The position numbers and the translations under genes were made by a program. A DNA stretch of 64,000 nt from Microbacterium sp. Root166 (GTDB taxonomy: Bacteria > Actinomycetota > Actinomycetes > Actinomycetales > Microbacteriaceae), in contig NZ_LMGL01000002.1 of NCBI RefSeq assembly GCF_001427145.1, positions 577,442-641,441 on the forward strand, given 5' to 3'. The notes beneath the pieces are model-generated. The model was not told the origin of the DNA. It ran no database searches and saw only the letters and a program-made list of their open reading frames with translations. This document shows, in pieces, positions 38,923 through 47,886 of the stretch. The stretch's first letter is position 1. Every line of letters begins with the position of its first letter.

Positions 38923-39246
38923 TCAGGTGTCGAGTGACAGCTCTTCGGGCAGGTGGAAGTCCCGCCGCTGCAGCTCTTCGACGTTGACGTCCTTGAACGT
39001 CAGCACACGGACGGCCTTCACGAACCGGTCGGCGCGGTAGATGTCCCACACCCAGACGTCGGTCATCGAGATCTCGAAGTAGAAGTCGTGCTCGGTGTCC
39101 TTGCGCACGACGTTCACCTCGTTCGCGAGGTAGAACCGCCGCTCGGTCTCGATCACGTACTGGAACTGCGAAACGACGTCGCGGTACTCGCGGTACAGCG
39201 CGAGCTCGAGCTCACGGTCGTAGTCTTCGAAGACTTCGTCATCCAT
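38923..39246 (-). CDS. DUF2469 family protein
   Basis: A 107-aa acidic protein, MDDEVFEDYDRELELALYRE to the end, highly conserved in actinobacteria. It has no signal or membrane segment. The family has no assigned function; the tight linkage to rnhB, lepB and rplS is conserved. TAGGAT lies 9 nt upstream of the ATG. Converges with dprA. Confidence 0.9.
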   Translation of the reverse strand: MDDEVFEDYDRELELALYREYRDVVSQFQYVIETERRFYLANEVNVVRKDTEHDFYFEISMTDVWVWDIYRADRFVKAVRVLTFKDVNVEELQRRDFHLPEELSLDT

Positions 39247-39308
39247 GGTGAGTCCATCCTATGGGCGCGAGGCGGCGCCGCGGTTCCCGGCTGACGGGAT
39301 CGCGAGGT

Positions 39309-39968
39309 TCAGAAGAGGGTGGGCGCGTCCGCGATCGACCACGAGGCGCGGTGATGCGAGCTGATCCCGTGGGTGCGGATCGCTTCGCGGTGATCCGGGC
39401 TGGCGTAGCCCTTGTTGCGCGCCCAGTTGTAGGCGGGCAGCTCGTCGTGCAGCTCGGTCATGAGCGCGTCGCGCGCCACCTTGGCGATGACGGATGCCGC
39501 GGCCGCCGACGCGCAGTCGCGGTCGGCCTTGATGACCGGCGTCACCCGCAGCCCGGCCGCCCCGGCCGCGGAGATGTAGTCGTAATTCCCGTCGAGGATC
39601 ACGATGGCGTCCTCGGGGACCACGCCGTGCGCCCGCAGATCGGCCAGGGCGCGGATGGCCGCGAGGCCGAGCGCGCGCATGATGCCGATCTCGTCGATCT
39701 CGACGGAGCTCGCCCAGCCGACCGCGCTGGCCGAGACCCAGGAGGAGGCCCGCGCTGCGACGCCCGCACGGTGATGCTCGGGCACGAGCTTGGAATCGCG
39801 CAGCCCCTGCGGGATGCGCCGCCGCGACCCCTTCGCGTCGATCACCGCGGCCCCGACGGCCACCGGGCCGGCCAGCGCGCCGCGGCCCACCTCGTCGCAG
39901 GCGATGACGATGGCATGCTCACGCAGGAGCCGGCGCTCGAGCGTCAGGCGGGGCTCCACCACGGTCAT
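39309..39968 (-). CDS. rnhB: Ribonuclease HII
   Basis: A 219-aa enzyme cutting RNA in RNA-DNA hybrids and single ribonucleotides in DNA. Catalytic D25/E26 in ACDEVGRGALAGPVAVGA, Asp in VILDGNYDYI and KADRDCASAAAASVIAKVAR are conserved. It overlaps lepB by 4 nt (ATGA). Confidence 0.96.
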   Translation of the reverse strand: MTVVEPRLTLERRLLREHAIVIACDEVGRGALAGPVAVGAAVIDAKGSRRRIPQGLRDSKLVPEHHRAGVAARASSWVSASAVGWASSVEIDEIGIMRALGLAAIRALADLRAHGVVPEDAIVILDGNYDYISAAGAAGLRVTPVIKADRDCASAAAASVIAKVARDALMTELHDELPAYNWARNKGYASPDHREAIRTHGISSHHRASWSIADAPTLF

Positions 39969-40747
39969 GGCGCGGGCTGCTCCTGCTCGACGTCGGGCAC
40001 GCCCGAGAACACGTCGTGATGGAAGTCGAGCGCTCCGAACCGGTCGAACGGCCAGGTCACGAGGAAGGCCCGCCCGACGACGTTCTCGATCGGCACGAAG
40101 CCCTTGCCGGGCTGGTCGACGTTGTACCGCGAGTCCTTCGAGCGGTAGCGGTTGTCGCCGAGCACCCAGAGGCTGTCCTCCGGAACGACGACGTCGAAGG
40201 GATCGCCGGAGGCCGCCGACTCGCCGGTGGGGACCTTGATGTAGTCGGTCTCGTCTATCGGGACGCCGTTGACGGTGATCTGCCCGATCGCGTTGCAGCA
40301 GACCACGTGGTCGCCGGGCACGCCGATGATGCGCTTGACGAGGTGGTCGTCGCTGTCGGGAGCGGACAGCCCGACGAGGGCGAGAACCCAGTCGATCGCC
40401 TCGACCACGGGCGGACGCGCGGGCTCCGTGCTGGGCGGGAGCCAGCCGCCCGGGTCCTGGAAGACGACGATGTCGCCGCGGTCATACCCGCCGAAGTCCG
40501 GGGTGATCTCGTCGACGAGGATGCGGTCGTTGATGTGGAGGGTGTCCTCCATCGACCCGGAGGGGATGTAGAACGACCGCACCAGGAAGGTCTTCACCAG
40601 GAACGACACGAGCACCGCGATCAGGATGATCACGACGACGTCGCGGAGGAACGAGACCCACCCGCGCTGACGACGGCGGACCGTCGCGGCTGCGCCCGAC
40701 CCCGAAGCGGGCGCCGGTTCGGCGGGGGCCGTCTTCTCGGTCGTCAT
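39965..40747 (-). CDS. lepB: Signal peptidase I
   Basis: A 260-aa type I signal peptidase with one N-terminal membrane helix (VVVIILIAVLVSFLVKTFLV, residues 37-56) after a cytoplasmic basic tail. Catalytic Ser65 in IPSGSMEDTL and Lys138 in HLVKRIIGVPGD; GDNRYRSKDSR is box E. It cleaves Sec/Tat signal peptides on the outer face of the membrane. GGATCC precedes the ATG. Second gene after rplS. Confidence 0.96.
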   Translation of the reverse strand: MTTEKTAPAEPAPASGSGAAATVRRRQRGWVSFLRDVVVIILIAVLVSFLVKTFLVRSFYIPSGSMEDTLHINDRILVDEITPDFGGYDRGDIVVFQDPGGWLPPSTEPARPPVVEAIDWVLALVGLSAPDSDDHLVKRIIGVPGDHVVCCNAIGQITVNGVPIDETDYIKVPTGESAASGDPFDVVVPEDSLWVLGDNRYRSKDSRYNVDQPGKGFVPIENVVGRAFLVTWPFDRFGALDFHHDVFSGVPDVEQEQPAP

Positions 40748-40860
40748 GAGGATCCTTCACCGGCGCACCGCGAGTCGGAGGGCCTCAGTCAAGGTTCGCA
40801 CATTCCGGCGGCGACGACGCGCCGCGACGGAAGATCCGCGCGTACTCCCGGTGGTGAACG

Positions 40861-40894
40861 ACGAAGCCCCGGACCGCGAGGTCCGGGGCTTCGT
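40861..40894 (-). terminator. Hairpin between rplS and lepB
   Basis: A 15-bp perfect stem (40861-40875/40880-40894, arm ACGAAGCCCCGGACC) with a GCGA tetraloop, 13 bp after rplS. On the reverse strand it is followed by CGTTCACC rather than a U-run. It may partially terminate and so set rplS above lepB-rnhB. Confidence 0.65.
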
Positions 40895-40906
40895 GAAGAG
40901 GAGAAC

Positions 40907-41254
40907 TCAGTTCTCGCGCTTCTCCTTGATCTTGGCCTTCTTGCCACGGAGGTTGCGCAGGTAGTAGAGCTTCGCGCGACGCACGTCACCGCGGGTGACG
41001 ACCTCGATGTGGTCGATCACTGGGCTGTGCACGGGGAAGGTGCGCTCGACGCCCACCTGGAAGCTGATCTTGCGGACGCAGAACGTCTCGCGCACGCCGT
41101 CACCCTGGCGGCCGATGACGACGCCCTGGAACACCTGGATACGGGAGCGGTTGCCTTCGGTGATGTTCACGTGCACCTTGACGGTGTCGCCGGGGCCGAA
41201 GACGGGAATGTCGGAGCGCAGCGATGCTGCGTCGACGGAGTCGAGGATCTGCAT
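40907..41254 (-). CDS. rplS: 50S ribosomal protein L19
   Basis: A 115-aa L19 with [40 protein letters not shown] and [20 protein letters not shown]; the basic tail [12 protein letters not shown] is complete. Normally cotranscribed with trmD, but here trmD is about 9.4 kb away, and rplS has its own promoter candidate. Confidence 0.97.
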   Translation of the reverse strand: MQILDSVDAASLRSDIPVFGPGDTVKVHVNITEGNRSRIQVFQGVVIGRQGDGVRETFCVRKISFQVGVERTFPVHSPVIDHIEVVTRGDVRRAKLYYLRNLRGKKAKIKEKREN

Positions 41255-41391
41255 GATCTTTTCTCTCTGCGGCCGCCACAGGTCGACCGCGGGAAGTAAT
41301 GGAAAGGATGGTGTGTGCCCGAGGCCGGCGACGAGAAGCCGTCCGGCTGATTCCCCTGAGGCAGAACCTGGTCAGGGCACAAAGATCCATT

Positions 41392-41420
41392 CTGCCATGG
41401 ATGCCGTGCCCGGCCAAAAC
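41392..41420 (-). promoter_or_regulatory. Candidate rplS promoter
   Basis: On the reverse strand TTGGCC, a 17-bp spacer and CAGAAT form a -35/-10 pair, giving an rplS leader of about 130 nt. The same TGGCAGAAT-n-GA string occurs upstream of rpsP, and CAGAAT also precedes dinB. Confidence 0.5.
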
Positions 41421-41423
41421 GAA

Positions 41424-41918
41424 TCAGGACGCGGTCGGCCGCTGATTCTCGCTGACGATGATCACCGGCTGCTCGGTCGCCCGGGGGCGTTCCTCGGCCG
41501 CAGGGATGTACGCCAGGCCTTCGGTCGTGTGCAGCACCAGTCGCGAAGGCTTGGCCTCGCTCCACAGCTCCCACAGCGCGAGCCAGAACATGCCGAGTCC
41601 GGCGATGACGGCGACCACGAGTGTCGGCACCCACCACGTCGGATTGAAGAAGCCGAGCGCGATCACGAGCCCGTGCCACAGCGTGAAGCCCGCGACATCC
41701 CACCACGACACCGCACGGTGTGCACGCACGGTCCCCCGCGCGCGGACCAGCAGCGTGAGCAGCAGCTGCCACAGGAAGACGCCCGGGATCGCGATGAAGA
41801 GGACCCAGAGGAACGCCCACCCGCCGGCGCCCGTCACGGCCCAGCCGACCAGGAGCCAGAGCGGCAGGAGGAACGCGGCCGGAATCATCCAGCCGAAGAA
41901 TCCCCGTCGAAGCCACAT
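41424..41918 (-). CDS. Small integral membrane protein
   Basis: A 164-aa protein with four hydrophobic segments: MIPAAFLLPLWLLVGWAV, AFLWVLFIAIPGVFLWQLLL, a third around GFTLWHGLVIALGFF and VPTLVVAVIAGLGMFWLALW, then a polar C-terminus of about 45 residues. It does not have the twelve helices of an MFS carrier, although small homologues are sometimes labelled so. TACCAT at 41926-41931 ends 7 nt before the ATG, consistent with a leaderless start. Divergent from map. Function unknown. Confidence 0.7.
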   Translation of the reverse strand: MWLRRGFFGWMIPAAFLLPLWLLVGWAVTGAGGWAFLWVLFIAIPGVFLWQLLLTLLVRARGTVRAHRAVSWWDVAGFTLWHGLVIALGFFNPTWWVPTLVVAVIAGLGMFWLALWELWSEAKPSRLVLHTTEGLAYIPAAEERPRATEQPVIIVSENQRPTAS

Positions 41919-42034
41919 GTCTTGAATGGTACGCCGGTGTGGGGCGCATGTGACCCCTGGTACATCGCCACGGGGCATCCTCACAGCCGCGAGGCCGGAC
42001 GTCGGCCACAATGGAGAGGACGAGAGGAAGACGG

Positions 42035-42817
42035 ATGATCGAGCTGCGCACACCGGCCGAGATCGAGGCGATGCGCCCGGCGGGGCGATTCGTCGCCGAG
42101 ACGCTGGCGACGCTGCGCGACGAGACGAAGGTGGGGACCAACCTCCTCTCGATCGACCGGCGCGCACACGACCTGATCCGCCGGGCCGGAGCCGAGTCCT
42201 GCTACATCGACTACCACCCGTCGTTCGGCGCGAGCCCGTTCGGCAAGGTCATCTGCACCTCGGTCAACGACGCCGTCCTGCACGGGCTCCCGTTCGACTA
42301 CGCGCTGCGCGATGGCGACCTCGTGTCGCTCGACTTCGCGGTCTCGGTCGACGGCTGGGTCGCCGACTCGGCGGTCTCGTTCGTCGTGGGCACGCCGCGC
42401 GACGAGGATCTCGCGATCATCGACACCACGCAGCGGGCATTGGATGCCGCGATCGCGGCCGCCTCGGTCGGAAATCGCATCGGCGACATCTCCGCCGCCA
42501 TCGCAGCGGTCTCGCACGGCGACGGCTACGCGATCAACACCGACTTCGGAGGCCACGGCGTCGGTCGCATCATGCACGGCGACCCTCACATCCCCAACGA
42601 CGGCAAGCCGGGACGCGGCTATCCGCTGCGTGCGGGGCTCGTCGTCGCCCTCGAGCCCTGGCTCCTCCAGACGACCGACCAGCTGGTCACCGACCCCGAC
42701 GGGTGGACCCTGCGGTCAGCGGACGGGTCACGCGGTGCGCACTCCGAGCACACGGTCGCCATCACCGCGGACGGTCCGGTCGTGCTGACCGATCGCTCCT
42801 GGCTGGGCGTGGACTGA
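42035..42817 (+). CDS. map: Methionine aminopeptidase, type I
   Basis: A 260-aa enzyme removing the initiator Met. Five metal ligands are present: Asp in LVSLDFAVSVDG, Asp in GWVADSAVSF, His in GGHGVGRIMHGDPH, Glu in VVALEPWLL and Glu in AHSEHTVAIT. ATG 42035 is preceded by AGAGGAAG. It converges with the second glgX, 2 bp apart. Another map elsewhere in the genome is likely, since actinobacteria often carry two. Confidence 0.93.
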   Translation: MIELRTPAEIEAMRPAGRFVAETLATLRDETKVGTNLLSIDRRAHDLIRRAGAESCYIDYHPSFGASPFGKVICTSVNDAVLHGLPFDYALRDGDLVSLDFAVSVDGWVADSAVSFVVGTPRDEDLAIIDTTQRALDAAIAAASVGNRIGDISAAIAAVSHGDGYAINTDFGGHGVGRIMHGDPHIPNDGKPGRGYPLRAGLVVALEPWLLQTTDQLVTDPDGWTLRSADGSRGAHSEHTVAITADGPVVLTDRSWLGVD

Positions 42818-42819
42818 CC

Positions 42820-45030
42820 TCAGCGCGTCATCTCCGCCTGCGGAGCATGTCCTGTCCGGCGCGCGCCGGCGAGAGTCGACAGCGAGGCCGCCACCGAGTG
42901 GTCGGTGGGCTCCGGCGCGTCGGCGTGCTCCCGCAGCACCACGAGCGCCTTGGCCTCCAGCCGCACGACGGACCCCGGTGCGAACACGTGGCTGTCGGCC
43001 CACACGCCTGCCGTGTCGATCACGACGTCCCAGTCGGGGCTGTGCTCAACCACGGGGATGTGGAAGTCGATGATGTCGTCACCGGCGTTGAAGAGCACGA
43101 TGAAGTGACTGTCGCGGATCGGTTCGCCGCGGCGATCGCGCTCCTGGATGCCCGCGCCGTTGAGGAACACGCCGACAGCGCGTCCGAAGCCCGAGTCCCA
43201 GTCATCCGGCCGCATGAGGGTGCCGTCCGGCCGCAGCCAGGCGATGTCGGCCAGCGGCGCGCCCGCCTCCCGCGCGACCGGTCGCCCCTCGAAGAACCGG
43301 CGGCGGCGGAACGTCGGGTGCTCCCGGCGCAGCCGTGAGAGGGCGGCGGTGAATTCCAGGAGCGGACGGTCCGCGGCATCCCAATCCACCCACGTGGTCT
43401 CGTTGTCCTGGGCGTAGCCGTTGTTGTTGCCGCCCTGCGTGCGGCCGATCTCGTCGCCGTGGAGCAGCATCGGGACGCCCTGCGACAGCAGCAGCGTCGC
43501 GATGAAGTTGCGCTGCTGCCGCGCGCGCAGCGTCAGCACGGCCGGATCGTCGGTCGGTCCCTCGACCCCGAAGTTCGAGGACCGGTTGTCGTCGGCTCCG
43601 TCGCGCCCCTCCTCGCCGTTGGCCTCGTTGTGCTTCTCGGCGTACGAGACCAGGTCGCGCAGCGTGAAGCCGTCATGGGCGGTGACGAAGTTGACCGAGG
43701 CGACCGGCCGGCGTCCGGAGTGCTCGTACAGATCGGCCGAGCCCGTCAGGCGCGACGCGAACTCGCCAAGCGCCTGCGGCTCGCCGCGCCAGAAGTCCCG
43801 GACCGTGTCGCGGTACTTCCCGTTCCACTCCGTCCACTGCGGGGGGAAGTTGCCGACCTGATACCCGCCGGGCCCGACGTCCCACGGCTCGGCGATGAGC
43901 TTGACCTGCGAGACCACGGGGTCCTGCTGGACGAGATCGAAGAACGTCGCCAGACGGTCGACCTCGTAGAACTCGCGCGCCAGCGCCGAGGCGAGGTCGA
44001 AGCGGAAGCCGTCGACGTGCATCTCGAGGATCCAGTACCGCAGCGAGTCCATGATCAGCTGCAGAGAGTGCGGGTTGCGCACGTTCAGGCTGTTGCCGGT
44101 CCCGGTGTAGTCGGTGTACCGCCGCGGGTCGTCCTCGTCGAGCTTGTAGTACGCGGCGTTGTCGATCCCCCGCATCGAGAGCGTGGGACCGAGATCGTTG
44201 CCTTCCGCGGTGTGGTTGTAGACGACGTCGAGGATCACCTCGATGCCGGCGGCGTGCAGGGAGCGCACCATCCCCTTGAACTCCTGCACCTGCTCGCCGC
44301 GCCTGCCGGTCGCCGCATATGCGCTGTGCGGTGCGAAGAACGAGATGGTGTTGTAGCCCCAGTAGTTGGACAGCCCCTTCTCCTGGAGCACCGCGTCGTC
44401 GACGAACTGGTGCACCGGCATGAGTTCGATCGCGGTCACGCCGAGCTTCGACAGGTGCTCGATGATCGCCGGATGCGCGAGGGCGCTGTAGGTGCCGCGC
44501 ATCTCGGGTGGGATCTCGGGATGCCGCTGCGTGAGCCCCCGCACGTGCGCCTCGTAGATCACGGTCTCCGAGTACGGGGTCCGCAGCCTGCGGTCGCCGG
44601 ACCAGTCGAAGAACGGATTCACCACGACGCCCTTGACCATGTCGGCGGCCGAGTCGTCGTCGTTGCGGGAGTCCGGGTCGCCGAAGGTGTAGCCGTACAC
44701 CGACTGTCCCCACGTGATCTCGCCGTCGACGGCCTTCGCGTACGGGTCGAGGAGGAGCTTGCTCGGATTGAAGCGGTGGCCGGAGGCAGGGTCCTGCGGG
44801 CCGTGCACGCGATAGCCGTAGCGCTGCCCGGGCTGGATGTTGGGCACGTAGGCGTGCCACACGTAGCCGTCGACCTCGTCGAGGTCCAGGCGCGTCTCGG
44901 TGCCGCGATCGTCGAAGAAGCAGAGCTCCACGCGGTCCGCCGCCTCGCTGAACAGCGCGAAGTTCGTGCCGCTGCCGTCGAAGGTCGCACCGAGCGGGTA
45001 GGCCGATCCGGGCCAGGAGTGAAGGGCCAT
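42820..45030 (-). CDS. glgX: Glycogen debranching enzyme GlgX (second copy)
   Basis: A 736-aa GH13_11 enzyme, 45 residues longer than the copy at 16710 and clearly paralogous: N-terminal CBM48 (YPLGATFDGSGTNFALFSEA), LSNYWGYNTISFFAPHSAYA, catalytic Asp in DGFRFDLASALA, acid/base Glu in KLIAEPWDVGPGGYQVGNFP and NFVTAHDGFTLRDLVSY. This form, which has the longer PFDWSGD-like loop (NPFFDWSGDRRLRTPYSETV), is closer to classical GlgX/TreX. TACGAT at 45037-45042 ends 6 nt before the ATG, a likely leaderless start. It is divergent from nirB; whether it shares nitrogen control is unknown. Confidence 0.93.
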   Translation of the reverse strand: MALHSWPGSAYPLGATFDGSGTNFALFSEAADRVELCFFDDRGTETRLDLDEVDGYVWHAYVPNIQPGQRYGYRVHGPQDPASGHRFNPSKLLLDPYAKAVDGEITWGQSVYGYTFGDPDSRNDDDSAADMVKGVVVNPFFDWSGDRRLRTPYSETVIYEAHVRGLTQRHPEIPPEMRGTYSALAHPAIIEHLSKLGVTAIELMPVHQFVDDAVLQEKGLSNYWGYNTISFFAPHSAYAATGRRGEQVQEFKGMVRSLHAAGIEVILDVVYNHTAEGNDLGPTLSMRGIDNAAYYKLDEDDPRRYTDYTGTGNSLNVRNPHSLQLIMDSLRYWILEMHVDGFRFDLASALAREFYEVDRLATFFDLVQQDPVVSQVKLIAEPWDVGPGGYQVGNFPPQWTEWNGKYRDTVRDFWRGEPQALGEFASRLTGSADLYEHSGRRPVASVNFVTAHDGFTLRDLVSYAEKHNEANGEEGRDGADDNRSSNFGVEGPTDDPAVLTLRARQQRNFIATLLLSQGVPMLLHGDEIGRTQGGNNNGYAQDNETTWVDWDAADRPLLEFTAALSRLRREHPTFRRRRFFEGRPVAREAGAPLADIAWLRPDGTLMRPDDWDSGFGRAVGVFLNGAGIQERDRRGEPIRDSHFIVLFNAGDDIIDFHIPVVEHSPDWDVVIDTAGVWADSHVFAPGSVVRLEAKALVVLREHADAPEPTDHSVAASLSTLAGARRTGHAPQAEMTR

Positions 45031-45093
45031 CAAAGAATCGTATCGACCGCGCGGCGGCGCGGTCCGCGATCTCACATCGATCCCGGCCGTGCT

Positions 45094-45143
45094 GTGAGCG
45101 AAACGTTCGCCGGAGGTAACCGATCCCCGCCGCGCGGTGAAAC
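45094..45143 (+). promoter_or_regulatory. nirB operator: 11-bp-phased GTnnn array plus GAAAC
   Basis: GTGAG (45094), GTTCG (45105) and GTAAC (45116) start at exact 11-bp steps; GAAAC starts at 45139, 23 bp after GTAAC, as it does upstream of narK. The array begins 105 bp before the GTG start of nirB. The layout resembles GlnR boxes (GTnAC-n6-GaAAC) of actinobacteria; NnaR, encoded in this operon, is an alternative binder. Confidence 0.6.
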
Positions 45144-45198
45144 ACCGCGCTCCTAACGTGACGGGCACCGACAGTTCATCCGTCGATCAGGAGACGCC

Positions 45199-47886
45199 GT
45201 GACCGAGGCAGAACCCCGCAATCCCGCCACCGACCGCACTGCGGCCGTCAAGAACCGGAAACATGGCGCTGACTCGCCCGCAACATCTGCGGCGTACCGT
45301 GACGCCATGAGCACCACCCCGTCGCCCGGCACGCACGTCGTGGTCGTGGGTGCCGGCATGGTGGCGCACCGCTTCGTGGAGAGCCTGCTCAGTCGTGGTG
45401 ACGAAGAGTGGCGCATCACCCTCATCGGCGACGAGAACCGCCATCCGTACGATCGCGTCGGGCTCACCGGCTTCTTCGGCGGCTCCACGCCCGACGATCT
45501 CACGCTCGAGCGGTCCGTCGTCGACGACGAGCGCGTGCGCTTCGTCCGGGGCGATGCGGTGGCCCGCATCGATCGCACGGCGCGACGCGTCACCACCCGC
45601 AGCGGGCTCAGCGTCGCCTACGACACGCTGGTGCTCGCCACCGGCTCGTACGCGGCACGCCTGTCCGTCGACGGGTTCGGGCTCGACGGCTGCTTCGTGT
45701 ACCGCACCCTCGACGACGTGGAGAAGCTGCGCGCCTTCGTCGAGCAGCGCAGCCGCGAGCTCGGCCGCCCGCTCACCGGCACGGTGATCGGCGGAGGCCT
45801 GCTGGGGCTGGAAGCGGCCGGCGCCCTGCAGGGACTCGACGTCTCGTGCACGGTCGTGCAGTCCTCCGACCGCCTGATGTCGGCGCAGCTGGATCTGTCC
45901 GGCGGCAACGCGCTGCGGCGACTCATCGAGTCGCGCGGCATCCGGGTGCGCACGGGCACCAGCACCACCCGCCTCGACCCCGATCGCACCGGTCAGGTCA
46001 CCGGCCTCGAGTTCCGCGACGGCAGCTATGAGCGCACCGACGTCGTGGTCTTCACCGTCGGCGTCCGGCCACGGGACGAGCTCGCGCGGGGCGCCGATCT
46101 GGCCGTCCACGAGCGTGGCGGCGTGCTCATCGACGACGGCTGCCAGACCTCGGACCCCCGGATCCTCGCCATCGGCGAGGTGGCGAACTTCGACGGCGCG
46201 TGCGTCGGCCTGGTCGCTCCCGGCTACGCCATGGCCGAGGTCGCGGCGACGCGGCTGCTCGGCGGAGAAGCCTCGTTCCCCGGATACGACCTGTCCACGA
46301 AGCTCAAGCTCTCCGGCGTGGACGTCGCGAGCTTCGGCGACGCGTTCGCCGAGACGCCCGGCGCGCTCGACGTCGTATACGCCGACCCGGTGGCCGGCGT
46401 CTACAAGAAGCTGGTGCTCTCGGACGATGCGAAGACGCTGCTCGGCGGCATCCTGGTGGGCGACGCCTCCGCCTACGGATCGCTCCGGCCGCTCGTCGGC
46501 GGGGCGCTGGGCGCCGACCCGGCCGCGTACCTGATGCCGGAGGGCGGCGTCGCCGCCCCGACCGGAGACCTGCCCGACGAGGCCCTGGTGTGCTCGTGCA
46601 ACAGCGTGACGGCGGGCACGATCCGCAACGCCGTGCACGAAGAGGGCTGCGCCGACGTGACCGCGATCAAGTCGTGCACGAAGGCGGGCGCCGCCTGCGG
46701 CTCGTGCGTGATGATGATCAAGAAGATCGTCGGCACCGAGCTCGCCAAGTCCGGCGCGGCGCTCAGCAACGCGCTGTGCGAGCACTTCGACATGTCGCGC
46801 CGCCAGCTCTTCGACGCGGTGCGGGTATCGGGCCTCACCACCTTCAGCAGCGTCATCGAGCGATTCGGCTCCGGCCGCGGCTGCGACATCTGCAAGCCCG
46901 CCCTGGCCAGCATCCTGTCGACGCTCGTGGGCGCGCACGTGCTCGAGGGTGAGAACGCCACGCTGCAGGACACCAACGACCACGTCATGGCCAACCTCCA
47001 GAAGGACGGCAGCTACTCGGTCGTGCCGCGCATCCCCGGCGGCGAGATCACTCCTGAGGGACTCGTCGTCATCGGTCAGGTCGCCCAGGACTTCGGCCTG
47101 TACACCAAGATCACCGGCGGGCAGCGCATCGACATGTTCGGCGCCCGCCTCGAGCAGCTGCCCGACATCTGGAAGCGACTCGTGGATGCCGGATTCGAAT
47201 CCGGCCACGCGTATGGCAAATCGCTGCGCACGGTGAAGTCGTGCGTCGGGTCGACGTGGTGCCGCTACGGCGTGCAGGACTCCGTGGGCATGGCCGTCCA
47301 GCTCGAGCTGCGCTACCGAGGGCTGCGCTCGCCGCACAAGATCAAGCTCGGCGTCTCGGGCTGCGCTCGGGAGTGCGCCGAGGCCCGCGGTAAGGACGTC
47401 GGCGTCATCGCGACCGAGGCCGGCTGGAACATGTACGTCGGCGGCAACGGCGGCTTCACTCCCCGCCACGCCGTGCTGCTGGCCGAAGGGCTCAGCGACG
47501 AGGAGCTGCTCACGGCGATCGACCGCTTCCTGATGTACTACATCTTCACGGCCGACCGGCTGCAGCGAACCGCCCCCTGGTTCGAGGACCTCGAGGGCGG
47601 GATCGACGGACTCCGGTCCGTGATCTTCGACGACAGCCTCGGCATCTGCGCCGACCTCGACGCCGCCATCGCCACCCACGTCGGCTCGTACGAGGACGAG
47701 TGGAAGGCCACCATCGAGGACCCCGAGAAGGTTCGCCGTTTCGCGTCGTTCGTGAACGCTCCGACCACGCCGGACCCGTCGCTGGCCTACACCGAGGAGC
47801 GCGGTCAGGCGCGTCCCGCCACCGACGCCGAGCGCCAGAGCGGCGGCGTCCTCATCGCCGGAACCATCCTGGAGGTGCGCCGATGA
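45199..47886 (+). CDS. nirB: Assimilatory nitrite reductase large subunit
   Basis: An 895-aa flavo-iron-sulfur sirohaem enzyme that reduces nitrite to ammonium with NAD(P)H. FAD/NAD oxidoreductase domain (HVVVVGAGMVAHRFVESLLS, VIGGGLLGLEAAGAL), a [2Fe-2S] BFD domain with C465, C467, C500 and C503, a second BFD-like segment (GSGRGCDICKPALASI), and the sirohaem/[4Fe-4S] ligands C682, C688 (CVGSTWC), C722 and C726 (CAREC). GTG 45199 is chosen because CAGGAG lies just upstream; ATG 45307 would be a shorter alternative. Overlaps nirD by 4 nt and heads a four-gene coupled operon. Confidence 0.95.
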   Translation: MTEAEPRNPATDRTAAVKNRKHGADSPATSAAYRDAMSTTPSPGTHVVVVGAGMVAHRFVESLLSRGDEEWRITLIGDENRHPYDRVGLTGFFGGSTPDDLTLERSVVDDERVRFVRGDAVARIDRTARRVTTRSGLSVAYDTLVLATGSYAARLSVDGFGLDGCFVYRTLDDVEKLRAFVEQRSRELGRPLTGTVIGGGLLGLEAAGALQGLDVSCTVVQSSDRLMSAQLDLSGGNALRRLIESRGIRVRTGTSTTRLDPDRTGQVTGLEFRDGSYERTDVVVFTVGVRPRDELARGADLAVHERGGVLIDDGCQTSDPRILAIGEVANFDGACVGLVAPGYAMAEVAATRLLGGEASFPGYDLSTKLKLSGVDVASFGDAFAETPGALDVVYADPVAGVYKKLVLSDDAKTLLGGILVGDASAYGSLRPLVGGALGADPAAYLMPEGGVAAPTGDLPDEALVCSCNSVTAGTIRNAVHEEGCADVTAIKSCTKAGAACGSCVMMIKKIVGTELAKSGAALSNALCEHFDMSRRQLFDAVRVSGLTTFSSVIERFGSGRGCDICKPALASILSTLVGAHVLEGENATLQDTNDHVMANLQKDGSYSVVPRIPGGEITPEGLVVIGQVAQDFGLYTKITGGQRIDMFGARLEQLPDIWKRLVDAGFESGHAYGKSLRTVKSCVGSTWCRYGVQDSVGMAVQLELRYRGLRSPHKIKLGVSGCARECAEARGKDVGVIATEAGWNMYVGGNGGFTPRHAVLLAEGLSDEELLTAIDRFLMYYIFTADRLQRTAPWFEDLEGGIDGLRSVIFDDSLGICADLDAAIATHVGSYEDEWKATIEDPEKVRRFASFVNAPTTPDPSLAYTEERGQARPATDAERQSGGVLIAGTILEVRR

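Noticed and set aside
41424-41918. MFS transporter
   Set aside because: Only four hydrophobic segments in 164 residues, no MFS loop motif.
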